Shown: piece by piece, positions 5,898 through 14,600 of the stretch | Position numbering within the stretch: the stretch's first letter is position 1 | Layout of the letters: each line of letters begins with the position of its first letter | From: a virus | IMG/VR virus record: IMGVR_UViG_3300046373_000093 | Coordinates: 1 to 54,793 of that record | Strand: one strand, 5' to 3' | DNA length: 54,793 nucleotides | Position numbers and translations under genes: made by a program | Notes under the pieces: generated by a model | Databases searched by the model: none | What the model was told of the DNA's origin: nothing | What the model saw: only the letters and a program-made list of their open reading frames with translations

Positions 5898-7202
5898 TTA
5901 CCCAGGCCTGCGTTCGCTCTCTGCGCGCTCATAGAACCGGCCGCCGACGATTGCATGCCCAAATGTCGTGTCGATATACTCAAACTGCGTATGCTTCTTG
6001 TGGGTGTCGACGTGGCACAGCAGGAAGCCCTGCGACCACTTCTCACCGGCGCAGTAGGATGCGCGCGGCATGTGGCCGCAGCCAAGCTGGTGCCATTCGA
6101 ACGAGCCAAAAACCGGGCTGTAGTCATTCCAGACGATGTGCTTGTGGTGATGCCCGTTCGCGCCAGGGTACCCAAAATTCCTGCCCTCGGGGAAGTGGTT
6201 GAACAGTATTGCATCCCACAGGATCACGTAGTTCTTGCTCAACTCCTTCTTGACGTCGGCTTCGTTGAACGCGGCGAGATCCATCCGGGCGACGTAGTTC
6301 AGTTCAAACTCATCCAGCCCGAGCAGGCTGGGGACCGTCATCCCATGCAAGTCAGCCAAGACCGTCATCAGCGCAGGTGTTGCCTCGGTCAGGTGGCGAA
6401 GCAGCCGGAATTCGTGATTCCCCTCTACGAAGATGATTTCCGCCTCGGGGCAGGCTTGGCGCAAATCGCGCAGTAGCGCATGCACCCACTTGATGCGCGC
6501 CACCGGGTTGAAGGTGCGCGGGTCGGTTGCGTACTTCCCGAACTCAGCCAGATCGAAAATATCACCGTTCAGCACGATCTTCTCGGGCTGCACGCGGTGC
6601 GCGGTGTCGATCAGTAGGCGTCGATAGAACGGATCGCAGGCCATGTCATGAATATCCGAGCACACGAGGGCGGACTGGAAGCGCTTGCTGGATGGGCGAA
6701 GGTAGGCGCCCTCCCATCCGCGCTTGGCTTCGTTCATGCTGCGCTGGCGATCCTTGCTGGCGTGGAGCGCGATGTTTTTCTCGAGTCGATGCGCGTGGCG
6801 CGACAGGATGATGCCGGCCTGCCGCTTGAACTCTTCGAATGTACCGAAATGCCGGTTCCAGGTCGATTCGCTGATGCGCGACTCGTTGCGGAAGTAGTTG
6901 CGGCTGATGACCTTGGTGGTGTCGATCTCTGCAATCCGCCGCAGCTCCGCAATGCACATCTCGGGCGTCCAGTCGGCGTGGAACTTTTCCGTGGACTCCG
7001 ACAGAGGAACGACTGCTGATTGTCTTGCGGCGGCCTGGCGCACGCGCTCCACGGTGCCCTGAACCGCATTCTTGCTCTTCAGTCCGAGCGCATCAGCTGC
7101 CTTGCGGTAGCTGCCGTGTTCGATGTAGGCGTTGACGTGCTGTCTTTGAACGTCCGTGGTCGCGAACTCGATCAGCTTCGGGTCGATGGTTGTTTTGCTC
7201 AT
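5898..7202 (-). CDS. Calcineurin-like metallophosphoesterase with N-terminal HTH
   Basis: A 434-residue protein. Residues 28-60 (RKAADALGLKSKNAVQGTVER) look like a helix-turn-helix, and 95-135 may form a second DNA-contacting region. From residue 178 the metallophosphoesterase motifs follow in order: D183-x-H185, G213-D214, G-N-H-E at 261-264, a later NHF, and GHHHKH near 350. Such enzymes hydrolyse phosphomonoesters or diesters with two metal ions and are frequent in phages of Burkholderiales. The ATG overlaps the Rz stop, making this the last gene of the late operon. The substrate is unknown; phage DNA ends or nucleotides are possible. Confidence 0.8.
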   Translation of the reverse strand: MSKTTIDPKLIEFATTDVQRQHVNAYIEHGSYRKAADALGLKSKNAVQGTVERVRQAAARQSAVVPLSESTEKFHADWTPEMCIAELRRIAEIDTTKVISRNYFRNESRISESTWNRHFGTFEEFKRQAGIILSRHAHRLEKNIALHASKDRQRSMNEAKRGWEGAYLRPSSKRFQSALVCSDIHDMACDPFYRRLLIDTAHRVQPEKIVLNGDIFDLAEFGKYATDPRTFNPVARIKWVHALLRDLRQACPEAEIIFVEGNHEFRLLRHLTEATPALMTVLADLHGMTVPSLLGLDEFELNYVARMDLAAFNEADVKKELSKNYVILWDAILFNHFPEGRNFGYPGANGHHHKHIVWNDYSPVFGSFEWHQLGCGHMPRASYCAGEKWSQGFLLCHVDTHKKHTQFEYIDTTFGHAIVGGRFYERAESERRPG

Positions 7203-7702
7203 TTACTCTCCGGCGGATTGCTCGGCCAGGCCTCGATCAGGGTTCGTTTTTCGCTGTTGAGGCGCTCAGCTTCTGCTGCCACTTCGTTGCGTCTTCCTGC
7301 GCACTCTGCAAGAAGCTGCCCGTAGGTACCGGTGAGCGCACGTAGGGCATCGGCGGAATAGTCGGGCACTGCGCGGTCAATCTTGGCGACGGCGTCGCGC
7401 AGGCCGCCAGCAGCAGCGGCAGAAGTAGTGGCAAGGCTGCGGATGGTCTCTTCACGTTTTGCTCCCTCGGTTACTGCGGTGTCGCGCGCACTTCGCCAGG
7501 CGTCGGTGATAGCTACAGCCGCTTCCTTGTCCTTTGCGATCTGGCGATCCCATTCGGCACGGACCTCAGCCCGGCCGGCCTCGCGCGCATGCTCGAGCAC
7601 CAGGTGCACGCCGTACGCGCCGGCACCCGCCAGCGCGCCGAATATTAGGATTTCGGCGACCAGCTTGTACCGCGCCAGCTTGGCGAGAATGGCGGCGATC
7701 AT
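7199..7702 (-). CDS. Rz: Rz-type i-spanin
   Basis: A 167-residue inner-membrane spanin subunit. Residues 10-36 form one N-terminal membrane segment; 37-110 are a charged coiled-coil periplasmic domain, as in DUF2514/Rz proteins. With Rz1 it would fuse inner and outer membranes at the end of lysis. The start at 7702 is set by the ATGA overlap with the upstream gene. A much longer frame upstream is only a shadow of that gene. An Rz1 gene is embedded in another frame. Confidence 0.85.
   Translation of the reverse strand: MIAAILAKLARYKLVAEILIFGALAGAGAYGVHLVLEHAREAGRAEVRAEWDRQIAKDKEAAVAITDAWRSARDTAVTEGAKREETIRSLATTSAAAAGGLRDAVAKIDRAVPDYSADALRALTGTYGQLLAECAGRRNEVAAEAERLNSEKRTLIEAWPSNPPESK
7237..7455 (-). 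CDS. Rz1: Rz1-type o-spanin lipoprotein, nested in Rz
   Basis: A 72-residue frame wholly inside Rz. It has a Lys/Arg start, a Leu-rich signal and a lipobox LAAC with Cys19 as the lipidation site. A Pro-rich mature part (PTIPPMPYVRSPVP) follows. Nested Rz1 genes of this design are typical of lambda-like lysis cassettes. It would sit in the inner leaflet of the outer membrane and pair with the Rz C terminus. Confidence 0.85.
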   Translation of the reverse strand: MKRPSAALPLLLPLLLAACATPSPRLTAQCPTIPPMPYVRSPVPTGSFLQSAQEDATKWQQKLSASTAKNEP

Positions 7703-8046
7703 GCCCCACCCCAATCTGGCAGGTCCACCGTCTGGCCTGCGAGCGCGTGCGAGCAATCGCCCAGGAACTGAATCCGGCCATCGGTCACAAACGAGTGGCA
7801 AGTGTGGTCGACCTGCTTTTGCTCCCAAGGCGCGCGACGCCACTCCGTCCAGTTGTCTGCGGTGACTGGCGGTACCCATTGCGGGGCTATTACCAAGATC
7901 GACGGCGAGAAGGTCGGACGCGCAGCATCGCCGTTGAATGACCACACAGGGCCCGGAATGTCGCTCGCGCGTACCGTGATAGCATGGTCCTCCCCGCACC
8001 CGGGGCAATGAAACATCACCATTTCGTCCAGGAGTCGGAGTTTCAT
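7699..8046 (-). CDS. DUF6527-like small Cys protein in the lysis cassette, 115 aa
   Basis: Residues 10-30 carry F-H-C-P-G-C-G-x-x-H, a zinc-ribbon half site; a later H-T-C-H-S-F and a G-D-C-S-H supply further metal ligands. The layout (cysteine knuckle, W-S-F-N-G-D, then R-P-T-F-S-P-S-I) matches DUF6527, widespread between endolysin and spanin genes in phages. Function is unknown. The start at 8046 is set by the ATGA overlap with the endolysin stop. Confidence 0.7.
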   Translation of the reverse strand: MKLRLLDEMVMFHCPGCGEDHAITVRASDIPGPVWSFNGDAARPTFSPSILVIAPQWVPPVTADNWTEWRRAPWEQKQVDHTCHSFVTDGRIQFLGDCSHALAGQTVDLPDWGGA

Positions 8047-8534
8047 CGCAGTCCTTTCATGCACAGCTCGCGCTCGCGCTGCCGGCGCTTCGTCAAGCCG
8101 GCCACCTCGCGACCGCCGGCCCGGTTCCACAGCAGCAGCGCATCGCACGCGCCGACCATGTCGCCGGCGTTGGCCCGGCGCGCCATGCTCGAGCTGCAGA
8201 ACGCCGACACGCCGATGTTGAAGGCTGCGTCGACGAACGCCGCGCGCTGGCCGTCCGTCAGCCGATCCATCGGCACACACTGGGCGATGCCGGCGGCGTG
8301 CCGCTCCAGGTCGCGGTCCAGCTGCGCGTCGCACTCAGCCGGCGTGTAGACCTTGCCGGACCGGGCGTTTTCGGTGGCGCCGTCGCAGTAGGTCAGGACA
8401 CCGCCGATGTCGCGGTAGGTCTTGAGGACTCGCCCCTCCTGCACCGGTGTGAACGCCAGCAGCGCGGCGGCCGCGGCGGCGCCAACGACGGCCAGCAAGC
8501 CGAGGCGCGATGGCTTCTTGCTTTGCTCAGCCAT
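8043..8534 (-). CDS. GH24 lysozyme with signal-anchor-release segment (endolysin)
   Basis: A 163-residue muramidase. Residues 11-29 are a weakly hydrophobic, Ala/Gly-rich segment of the signal-anchor-release type, so export should use Sec and release should follow membrane depolarisation. The catalytic triad has the exact GH24 spacing: Glu33, eight residues, Asp42, five residues, Thr48. It cleaves the MurNAc-GlcNAc bond. It overlaps the holin gene upstream and the DUF6527-like gene downstream. Confidence 0.92.
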   Translation of the reverse strand: MAEQSKKPSRLGLLAVVGAAAAAALLAFTPVQEGRVLKTYRDIGGVLTYCDGATENARSGKVYTPAECDAQLDRDLERHAAGIAQCVPMDRLTDGQRAAFVDAAFNIGVSAFCSSSMARRANAGDMVGACDALLLWNRAGGREVAGLTKRRQRERELCMKGLR

Positions 8535-8763
8535 TCGCGGCCTCCTTCGCTTTCGTCGTCGCGCGGCGCGATGCGTGCACGACGTTGTAGATCACGACGG
8601 CCAGACCCACCCACTTGTAGACGTTAGCCGGCAGGTACGGCGCCAGGGCCGGCAGGTTGTCGATGATCGCCTGGATGATCTGGTCGGTGAACGGGAATGC
8701 AGCCAACAACATGGCGTTGAACCAGACGCCGGCCGATGCCAGCCAGGCCTTGAGCCGGGCCAT
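8527..8763 (-). CDS. Putative holin, 78 aa
   Basis: Two hydrophobic stretches (about residues 14-34 and 47-66) and a basic C terminus (RRATTKAKEA) give the size and charge of a small phage holin. ATG at 8763 follows GAGGTG and overlaps the upstream stop as TGATG; the GTG one codon earlier is less likely. It is directly upstream of the endolysin. Which of this and the neighbouring membrane protein is the holin, and which an antiholin, cannot be told from sequence. Confidence 0.7.
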   Translation of the reverse strand: MARLKAWLASAGVWFNAMLLAAFPFTDQIIQAIIDNLPALAPYLPANVYKWVGLAVVIYNVVHASRRATTKAKEAANG

Positions 8764-8975
8764 CACGATTTCACCTCGAGCTTGGCCAGGGTGACCTCAA
8801 ACGCGCGCTGCTCGCGCATGTCGCGGCGGCGCATATAGAATGCGTTGAGGAAGAAGGTGGCCAGGGCGGTGAAGATGCCGACGAAGATGCCCCATTGCGT
8901 CAGGGTCATAGACGCGACGATCGCCACGACGGCCCCGGCGTAGCTTCCCGCTTCAGGTGCGCTTACTTGATTCAT
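8763..8975 (-). CDS. Second small membrane protein of the lysis cassette, 70 aa
   Basis: It has two predicted membrane segments (residues 12-26 and 31-48) and a charged C-terminal helix rich in Arg and Glu, resembling class II holins or their partners. The start at 8975 has GAAAGG upstream; the longer frame from 9044 would cross a terminator. The 7-kb late transcript passes that terminator just before this gene, so it opens the lysis cassette. Confidence 0.7.
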   Translation of the reverse strand: MNQVSAPEAGSYAGAVVAIVASMTLTQWGIFVGIFTALATFFLNAFYMRRRDMREQRAFEVTLAKLEVKS

Positions 8976-8995
8976 TTTTGCCTTTCGGTGGGCGT

Positions 8996-9019
8996 AAAAA
9001 AGCCCGCGTCTTGCGGGCT
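8996..9019 (-). terminator. Terminator before the lysis cassette
   Basis: On the minus strand AGCCCGC, a five-base loop and GCGGGCT are followed by six T. It separates the tail genes from the holin genes, so lysis expression needs read-through, antitermination or a separate promoter. Confidence 0.75.
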
Positions 9020-9043
9020 GGGTGGCTTGGAGGGTATGGCGCA

Positions 9044-9277
9044 TCAGCGGTATTCCGCCGGCAGTTGAGCGCGCAAGCGCTCGGAGTCGTACGCAGCCTT
9101 GCAGTGGCCCGGCTGCCAGAAAAAAAGCCCATCAATGATGGACCTCATAACGCCGTACGGGCGGGCCGCTCGCAGCCGCCAGCAGCGCGCGCTGATCGTC
9201 TCGTCGCTGTAGCCACCCAGGATCGCGTTCGCCAACTGATCGGCGGCGATCGCCACCTCACGCAGGCGGGATCTCAT
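9044..9277 (-). CDS. Small conserved-looking phage protein, 77 aa
   Basis: The start at 9277 overlaps the preceding stop (TGATG). The sequence (GGYSDETISARCWRLRAARPY and later LFFWQPGHCKAAYDSE) is of a type I remember between tail-fibre chaperones and lysis genes in many Burkholderiales and Pseudomonas prophages, without known function. The two Cys and Trp-rich centre suggest a small helical fold. Role unknown. Confidence 0.7.
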   Translation of the reverse strand: MRSRLREVAIAADQLANAILGGYSDETISARCWRLRAARPYGVMRSIIDGLFFWQPGHCKAAYDSERLRAQLPAEYR

Positions 9278-9759
9278 CACAGCCCCGCTGCGGTGGTGAA
9301 CAGCGCGTCAAGCGCCCCGTCATCGAGGTCGAGCGCGGTGCCGAGCATCGTCACCGTGGGCGAGTTGCGCTCCACGTCGCTCGCGTAGTCCCACTCGATG
9401 CGCGCCGCCTCCTTCTGGGGGCTGGGGAGCGAGTCGATTGCCGCGTCGACGCCGGCATACTTTCCGCTGGCGAGCAGGGCCAGCCGGGCCTGGCGCATCG
9501 TCACGGACTGCGGGACGGCTGGTGGTGCGGGCGCTGCCAGCGGCGCGAGCTCCAGGCCATCGCGCGCGCCATTGGTGCGGTAGTTGACCCAAGCCGCCCG
9601 GGTCTCCTCGTCGACCTCGATCATGCGGCCGGCGTGCTCCTCGGCGGGCACTTGAAAGTAGCTGCCATCGAGGGTTCCGTCGGCGGCGAAGGTGACGTAG
9701 CCGATTGGTTGAGGCACTGCCGGCTCGGCCGGCTCAATGATCGTATCGATAGTTTCCAT
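9277..9759 (-). CDS. Tail fibre assembly-like protein, 160 aa
   Basis: The N-terminal half has a short acidic region and a beta segment. The C-terminal 75 residues carry the pattern MRQARLALLASG, then a helix with IDSLPSPQKEAARIEWDYAS and an acidic end, as seen in XkdW-like and tail-fibre-assembly proteins. It is directly downstream of the fibre-like protein 9759-10721 and would help fold or attach it. Confidence 0.65.
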   Translation of the reverse strand: METIDTIIEPAEPAVPQPIGYVTFAADGTLDGSYFQVPAEEHAGRMIEVDEETRAAWVNYRTNGARDGLELAPLAAPAPPAVPQSVTMRQARLALLASGKYAGVDAAIDSLPSPQKEAARIEWDYASDVERNSPTVTMLGTALDLDDGALDALFTTAAGL

Positions 9760-10721
9760 TAGCTCAGCTTGGTGATTTTCATTTCGGAATAGACCTCGAT
9801 GACGCCGGCGCCGGAGCTAGGCACCGCGATACCATTTTGGCCGTAGTGGTCAAGGCGGATGTTCTTCGCCGAGGTAACGGTGACTCGCGCAAGCACGATG
9901 GACTGAGTAATCGAGCCGTAACTGGCGTCGGACTTCCCGTTGGTACCAACTTCGATCGTCACGTTACCAGTTGCGTCGTACAGCCTGGCCTTGTGCCCAT
10001 CGCAGCCACAGGCCGGCGCCACCGCCTCAATTTCGTAGGCGCCTGCCACAGTCAAGGTCACCATGTTCGAGGCAAGGCTCGCGCCTGGGATTGTGTTGAA
10101 CTTGACGGTGTTGAGTGCTCGTGTTGTCCACCCAGAACCCGGCCCGTCACCAACCGTGCCAGATGGCCTCTCGTAACGAACGTACATGGACGGGAGGACG
10201 TTCACTGGACCGGCATCTCCTTTATCGCCGGTGCGCTGGAAGAACATTAGGATATCGTCACCGTTCGTCAGGCCGCCAGAGCTTCCGGCGACCGCAATTC
10301 CCGCAATTCCGCCCACGACCCCGCCGCCATTTTGAGAATACGACGAGACTGTGTACACAGCCCATTTGCTGGGGTCCCCAACTTTACAGATGCGAATTTG
10401 TCCCTTTTGCGCGCTCGTCGCCCCAGAAAACATGCTCGCCAATAAATTACTGACATCGGCGCCCCTCGCATCCGTCGCATCGATATATGCCGATCCATTA
10501 CTCGGAAGTGTGAAATACCCACCCTTATCGATAGTCGCTGCACTGCCGCTCAATTTGTATGGAATCGCATACACTCCGCCGGCCGTAGCGGAATTGAAGT
10601 TGCCTACATCACGATTGAATTCGCTGACCAAAAGTGGAATGCGCGTGCCGAAAAATTCATCGACGTCGCTGCGGAATGTCGGGCTCGTCCGGTCCAGTGG
10701 AGGAATTGTTGAAAGTGTCAT
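9759..10721 (-). CDS. Tail fibre-like protein with short collagen-type linker, 320 aa
   Basis: Residues 1-170 are Ser/Gly/Ala-rich beta sequence, probably a trimeric shaft. A short collagen-like GDKGDAGP lies near residue 170. Residues 185-320 form a beta-rich head ending in VYSEMKITKL, of the C1q/TNF-like kind used by phage fibres to bind receptors. It follows the 302-residue tail protein and precedes the assembly chaperone, so it is the best receptor-binding candidate of the tail tip. Base composition is slightly more AT-rich in the middle, consistent with module exchange. Confidence 0.65.
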   Translation of the reverse strand: MTLSTIPPLDRTSPTFRSDVDEFFGTRIPLLVSEFNRDVGNFNSATAGGVYAIPYKLSGSAATIDKGGYFTLPSNGSAYIDATDARGADVSNLLASMFSGATSAQKGQIRICKVGDPSKWAVYTVSSYSQNGGGVVGGIAGIAVAGSSGGLTNGDDILMFFQRTGDKGDAGPVNVLPSMYVRYERPSGTVGDGPGSGWTTRALNTVKFNTIPGASLASNMVTLTVAGAYEIEAVAPACGCDGHKARLYDATGNVTIEVGTNGKSDASYGSITQSIVLARVTVTSAKNIRLDHYGQNGIAVPSSGAGVIEVYSEMKITKLS

Positions 10722-11630
10722 TTAAAGCCCTTCGATTTCAATGTTGAGCAGGTGGTAATCGTCGTAGGAGACGGTGATCCCGAAGTCTTTGTAAAAGCCG
10801 TAGCTGATCATCGGCTCATAGCCGACCTGGTCGGCGCCGATGTAGATGCAGGGCGTGGCGCGCAGCGAAGCCAGGCGGCGGTAGAGCTTGTTGAAGTCTG
10901 CTTTTGCAGTCAGGACTTGCAGCGTGCAGTGCTTGCTATAGTCGCGCTCCAGCACGTCCGAATTACCGAACTCGTCTCTACCCTTTTTGCTGAAATCGAT
11001 GATTCCGACCGAGGCGCCGCGCAACGTGCTCCCGACATCGATCACTTGGCCGACCTGCACCACGCCAACCGACACACCGGCGGTGCCGGTCAACCGCACC
11101 GTGAGCTCGCAGCTTGGGTATTGCTGCGGCAGGTCGGTCAGGACGAAGTCGGTGAGCTGCTCGTAGTCGGCGAAGAACCAGTCGTAGACGCTGGTGATGA
11201 GTGTGCCGTCAAGCTCGATCGTCCTGTCGTAGACCAGCGGCCCGCCGGGCGCCGTTTTCATCTGCACCTCGGCCTGGCGCCCGGTGAGCTCCAGCATCCC
11301 GATGCCGCCGGCGCCACCGGGGCGCAGGACATAGGTCATGTCTGTGTCGGCGGTAGTGGCGGTACCGACCTTCCGGTCGAAGCCGCCCCAGCGGTTCGTT
11401 GGACCGATGGCCTTCCAGTTGACCGAATCGCTCTCCGGCGGGCTGGCGGTCTGGCCCGCCGTAGTGCGCATGTAGGTGGTGTGCGTCGAGACCCGGATTA
11501 CTTCGTCGCCCACCTGGTAGGTGACGTTCGGGGCCCAAAGCACCTCACCCGCAGACGGCTCCGGCACGGTGCTGGAAGTCAGCATTGCGTCGGTGATCAC
11601 CGTCGGCTTGATGATCTTCATGCCGCTCAT
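10722..11630 (-). CDS. Tail protein after the tape measure, probable distal tail/baseplate component
   Basis: A 302-residue beta-rich protein. Residues 30-75 include W-x-x-x-x-Y-Q-V-G-D-E-V, a carbohydrate-binding-like repeat, and 85-302 a compact beta domain ending in DDYHLLNIEIEGL. The start overlaps the tape measure stop as TAATG. In siphophages the gene after the tape measure usually encodes the distal tail protein. No gpJ-like central fibre gene follows, so this and the next gene must make up most of the tip. Confidence 0.6.
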   Translation of the reverse strand: MSGMKIIKPTVITDAMLTSSTVPEPSAGEVLWAPNVTYQVGDEVIRVSTHTTYMRTTAGQTASPPESDSVNWKAIGPTNRWGGFDRKVGTATTADTDMTYVLRPGGAGGIGMLELTGRQAEVQMKTAPGGPLVYDRTIELDGTLITSVYDWFFADYEQLTDFVLTDLPQQYPSCELTVRLTGTAGVSVGVVQVGQVIDVGSTLRGASVGIIDFSKKGRDEFGNSDVLERDYSKHCTLQVLTAKADFNKLYRRLASLRATPCIYIGADQVGYEPMISYGFYKDFGITVSYDDYHLLNIEIEGL

Positions 11631-14600
11631 TAACCCTCCACCTTGACATTGATCGAGTCGTTCGTCACCCTGACATCGATCGGGTCGTTCGTCCGTACGT
11701 TGATCCCATCCTCGCTGGTCACGCGGTTGAGCACTCGCGAGGTTTTCTCGGTGTGACCGGCGATCGCCCGTGCTTCAGCGCGCAGGCCCTTGACCTCTTC
11801 CCGCAAGGCCTTGAGTTCAGCAGCCATAGCCGCACTACCACTATCGCCGCCAGCGCGCGCCAGGAGCGCCGCAGTCTGGTTGCTGCTCCAAATCCGCGCC
11901 GGCCCGGTTGCCTCCAGCTCAGGGCCGTCCTCACCGACGATGCGCAAGCCGCCGCCGAACATGCCGCCGGCCGCGAAGCCCGGGATGCCGTGCAGCTTCT
12001 TGTACTCGCCCGACTTCATGATTTCGGCCCGGATGGTGTCGATCGACTGACCGGTGCCGAGCCAGTACTGCAGCCCGGCCGCGTCAGCCGTGCGCCCGCC
12101 CAGCAGGTCCTTGTAGGCCGACTGGATCTGCGCCTCAGCCGAACCCGAGATCATCGACGTGATGTCCGAGATCGAGGTGCCTCCGGCAGCCACCTGCTGC
12201 CAGTACTCCAGGCCTGCGGCTTCCGGCGCCCGGCCCAGGTACTGTTGGTAGGCGTTGTTCACGCCCTGGGTCGCTGAGACGATCGGGTTGCTCTTCGCGC
12301 TCAGGATTGCGCCGCTCAGCGACTCCATTGCCTGGATCAGGGTCAGCCCGTTGGTGTTGATTCCCTTGAGGATGTCGATCTGATCCTGCGCGTTGCTGAC
12401 GACCTGGTCGAGCGCCGTGAGCTGGTCCTGCGCCGCTTTCAGCGCCTGCTGCTCGATCGACAGTGAATCGTCGGTCAGGCCGGCCAGTTGCCCGATGTCG
12501 TTCTGGGTCTGGTACAGGTCCCGCAGGTAGTCCGTGTACGAGCCAAACTGCGAGCTCGCATCCTGGGTCACTGCGCCCAAGGCTTTCTTGAGCGAGGCAA
12601 CCTGCGCATCCGACAGCGAGCCACCGGCTTTGGTGATCGCCAGGTCGGCACGAATTTCCGCCTGCGCGCGGGCACGGCTTGCCGCCGTCTGGTCAGCAGA
12701 CTTCATGCCGTCCAGGGTCGAGTGCAGCGTTTCCGACAGCGACTGCAGCTTTGCCACTGCCGCCGCGTGAGCGTCGACGGTCACCTGCACCGCTTTTTTC
12801 TCACGCTCGACGACCTTCTGCAGCACCGAGAACGCCGAATCGACGTCGCCGAGCATCGTGCCGGCAGCGTCCTTCACTGCCTGCAGCGCTGCGGCCTGAT
12901 CTTTCAGTGCCTGCTCCTGGTCCTTCAGAGCCTGTATCTGGTCGAACAGCGACTGGTTGCTTGCGTCGAGCGCGGCGCGCTGCTTGGCCAGCAACTGGGA
13001 TGACGTCATGGTCATCTCGTCGAGCTGGTCCTGAAGGCTCTTGCGCTCGCTCGCGATATCAGACTCCGACCGCGACAGCACCCCCGAGGCTGAATGCACC
13101 TGGGCGAATGCATCCGCCAACTGCATCATCGCCGTGAACTGCTTCGCGCCGGCGTCGGTCGTCAGGTCCAGCGAGTTGACCACCTGCTTGAACTGGTCGC
13201 GCGTGGTCACCGACGCCAGACCCAGGCTCGACATGGCTTCGTCGACCGCCTTCTTCACCGGCGCCAGCTTCTCCGCGTCGGTCAGGTAGTTCTGGGCGTA
13301 CGACGATGCCCACGACGTCAGGTTCGATGCGCTGCCAGCCAGGTCGACCAGGCGCTCGCGCGCTGCGGCCGACTCGATGCCGACGGTGCCGAATGCTTCC
13401 GCCGCGGTCTTGCCCAGCAGCTGGGCCATCTGCGTGGTTGCATCGAAGTCACCGGCCAGGCGCTCGAGCGTGCTCGCCGCCGTTTCACCGGTCTTGGAGA
13501 ACTGCACGATGTTCGGGATCAGCTGGGTTGCCAGTTCGTCGCCGACGCTGGTGAGCAGCTTGGTGATGCCGTCTTCGATCTTCCCGTCCTTGCCCAGGTC
13601 GATGTTGAAGGTCTTGCTGTAGTTGGCGATCGAAGCGGCGTCGATACCCACGCTTTTGGCGAAGGCCGAGGACACGCCCTTGATCTGGTTTAGGCCGTTG
13701 GTGATCGCGGCGATCTTGTCCACCGAAAACGGAGTGCTGTCAGTGCCGTCCCTGTCGGAGCGAAACCAACCTCCGTCCTGCTTCCACTTCGCGTAGCTGT
13801 CAGCCGTCGTGCCGGCACTGGACAGCGTGCCTTTGATGCCCGTCGTCCGGGTTTCCTTGTCGCCCATGCCGAAGGCGCGGTTGATCAGGCCACCGATGGC
13901 GCCACCAATGGCACCGCCGATCGGTCCGCCCACAATCGCGCCGACGATAGAGGCGACGTTAGTCACGGCCTGCCCGTGCGCCACGCTGTAGTCGCCGGCG
14001 ATGGTGTTGCCGATCGCATGCCCCGCATACAGGCCGGCGCCGTAGCTTGCTGCCGCGCCGGCCATACCAGCCAGCGGCGTGAGTGCCTGGCCGGACGCTG
14101 TCGCCAGACCGGAAGATGCCAGCGGCGTATAGCCCATGGACGTCATCGCCGACTGGACACTGCCAGCCACCGCATCGGACAGCCCGGTGAAGCCACCGCT
14201 GATAGCCTTGTAGATGCTCGACGCAGCGCTGGCAGCGCTAATCAACGGGTTGCCACCTGGCGCAGCACCGGCAGCCGAGCCAGCAGCATCGCCGAGCCCC
14301 GGGATTGCGGCGCCGGCCGAGGTGAAGGCTGCGCGAATATCCAGGTAGATCGGCTTCAGCGCCACCTGCCAGATCCATTCGTACAGCCCGTTCTTGAGCG
14401 CCTGCTTTGCCCGGTCGGCCGCCGACTTGGCGCCGTTCTCGATGCTCAGGAAGGTTTCGTGCGCAGCGGACTCGATGCCGTCCCACGTCTTCTTCTGCTC
14501 ATCCAGGAAAGGCTTCGCCGCCTGGTTTGCGTACCATTCGTTGAAGTTCTGCTGCAGGCGCATCTGGGCTAGCGTGCCGTCGCCAGCGTTCTTGATGCGC

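Noticed and set aside
5889-6476. Plus-strand frame opposite the metallophosphoesterase
   Set aside because: It is a shadow of a clear minus-strand gene in high-GC DNA; no ribosome site or conserved-looking text.
7199-8008. 269-codon reading of the Rz gene from 8008
   Set aside because: The N-terminal 102 residues shadow the DUF6527-like gene; the membrane segment begins at the internal Met at 7702.
10752-11633. Plus-strand 293-codon frame opposite the tail protein
   Set aside because: Mirror frame of a real beta-rich gene; Arg/His/Asp-rich sequence typical of antisense translation.
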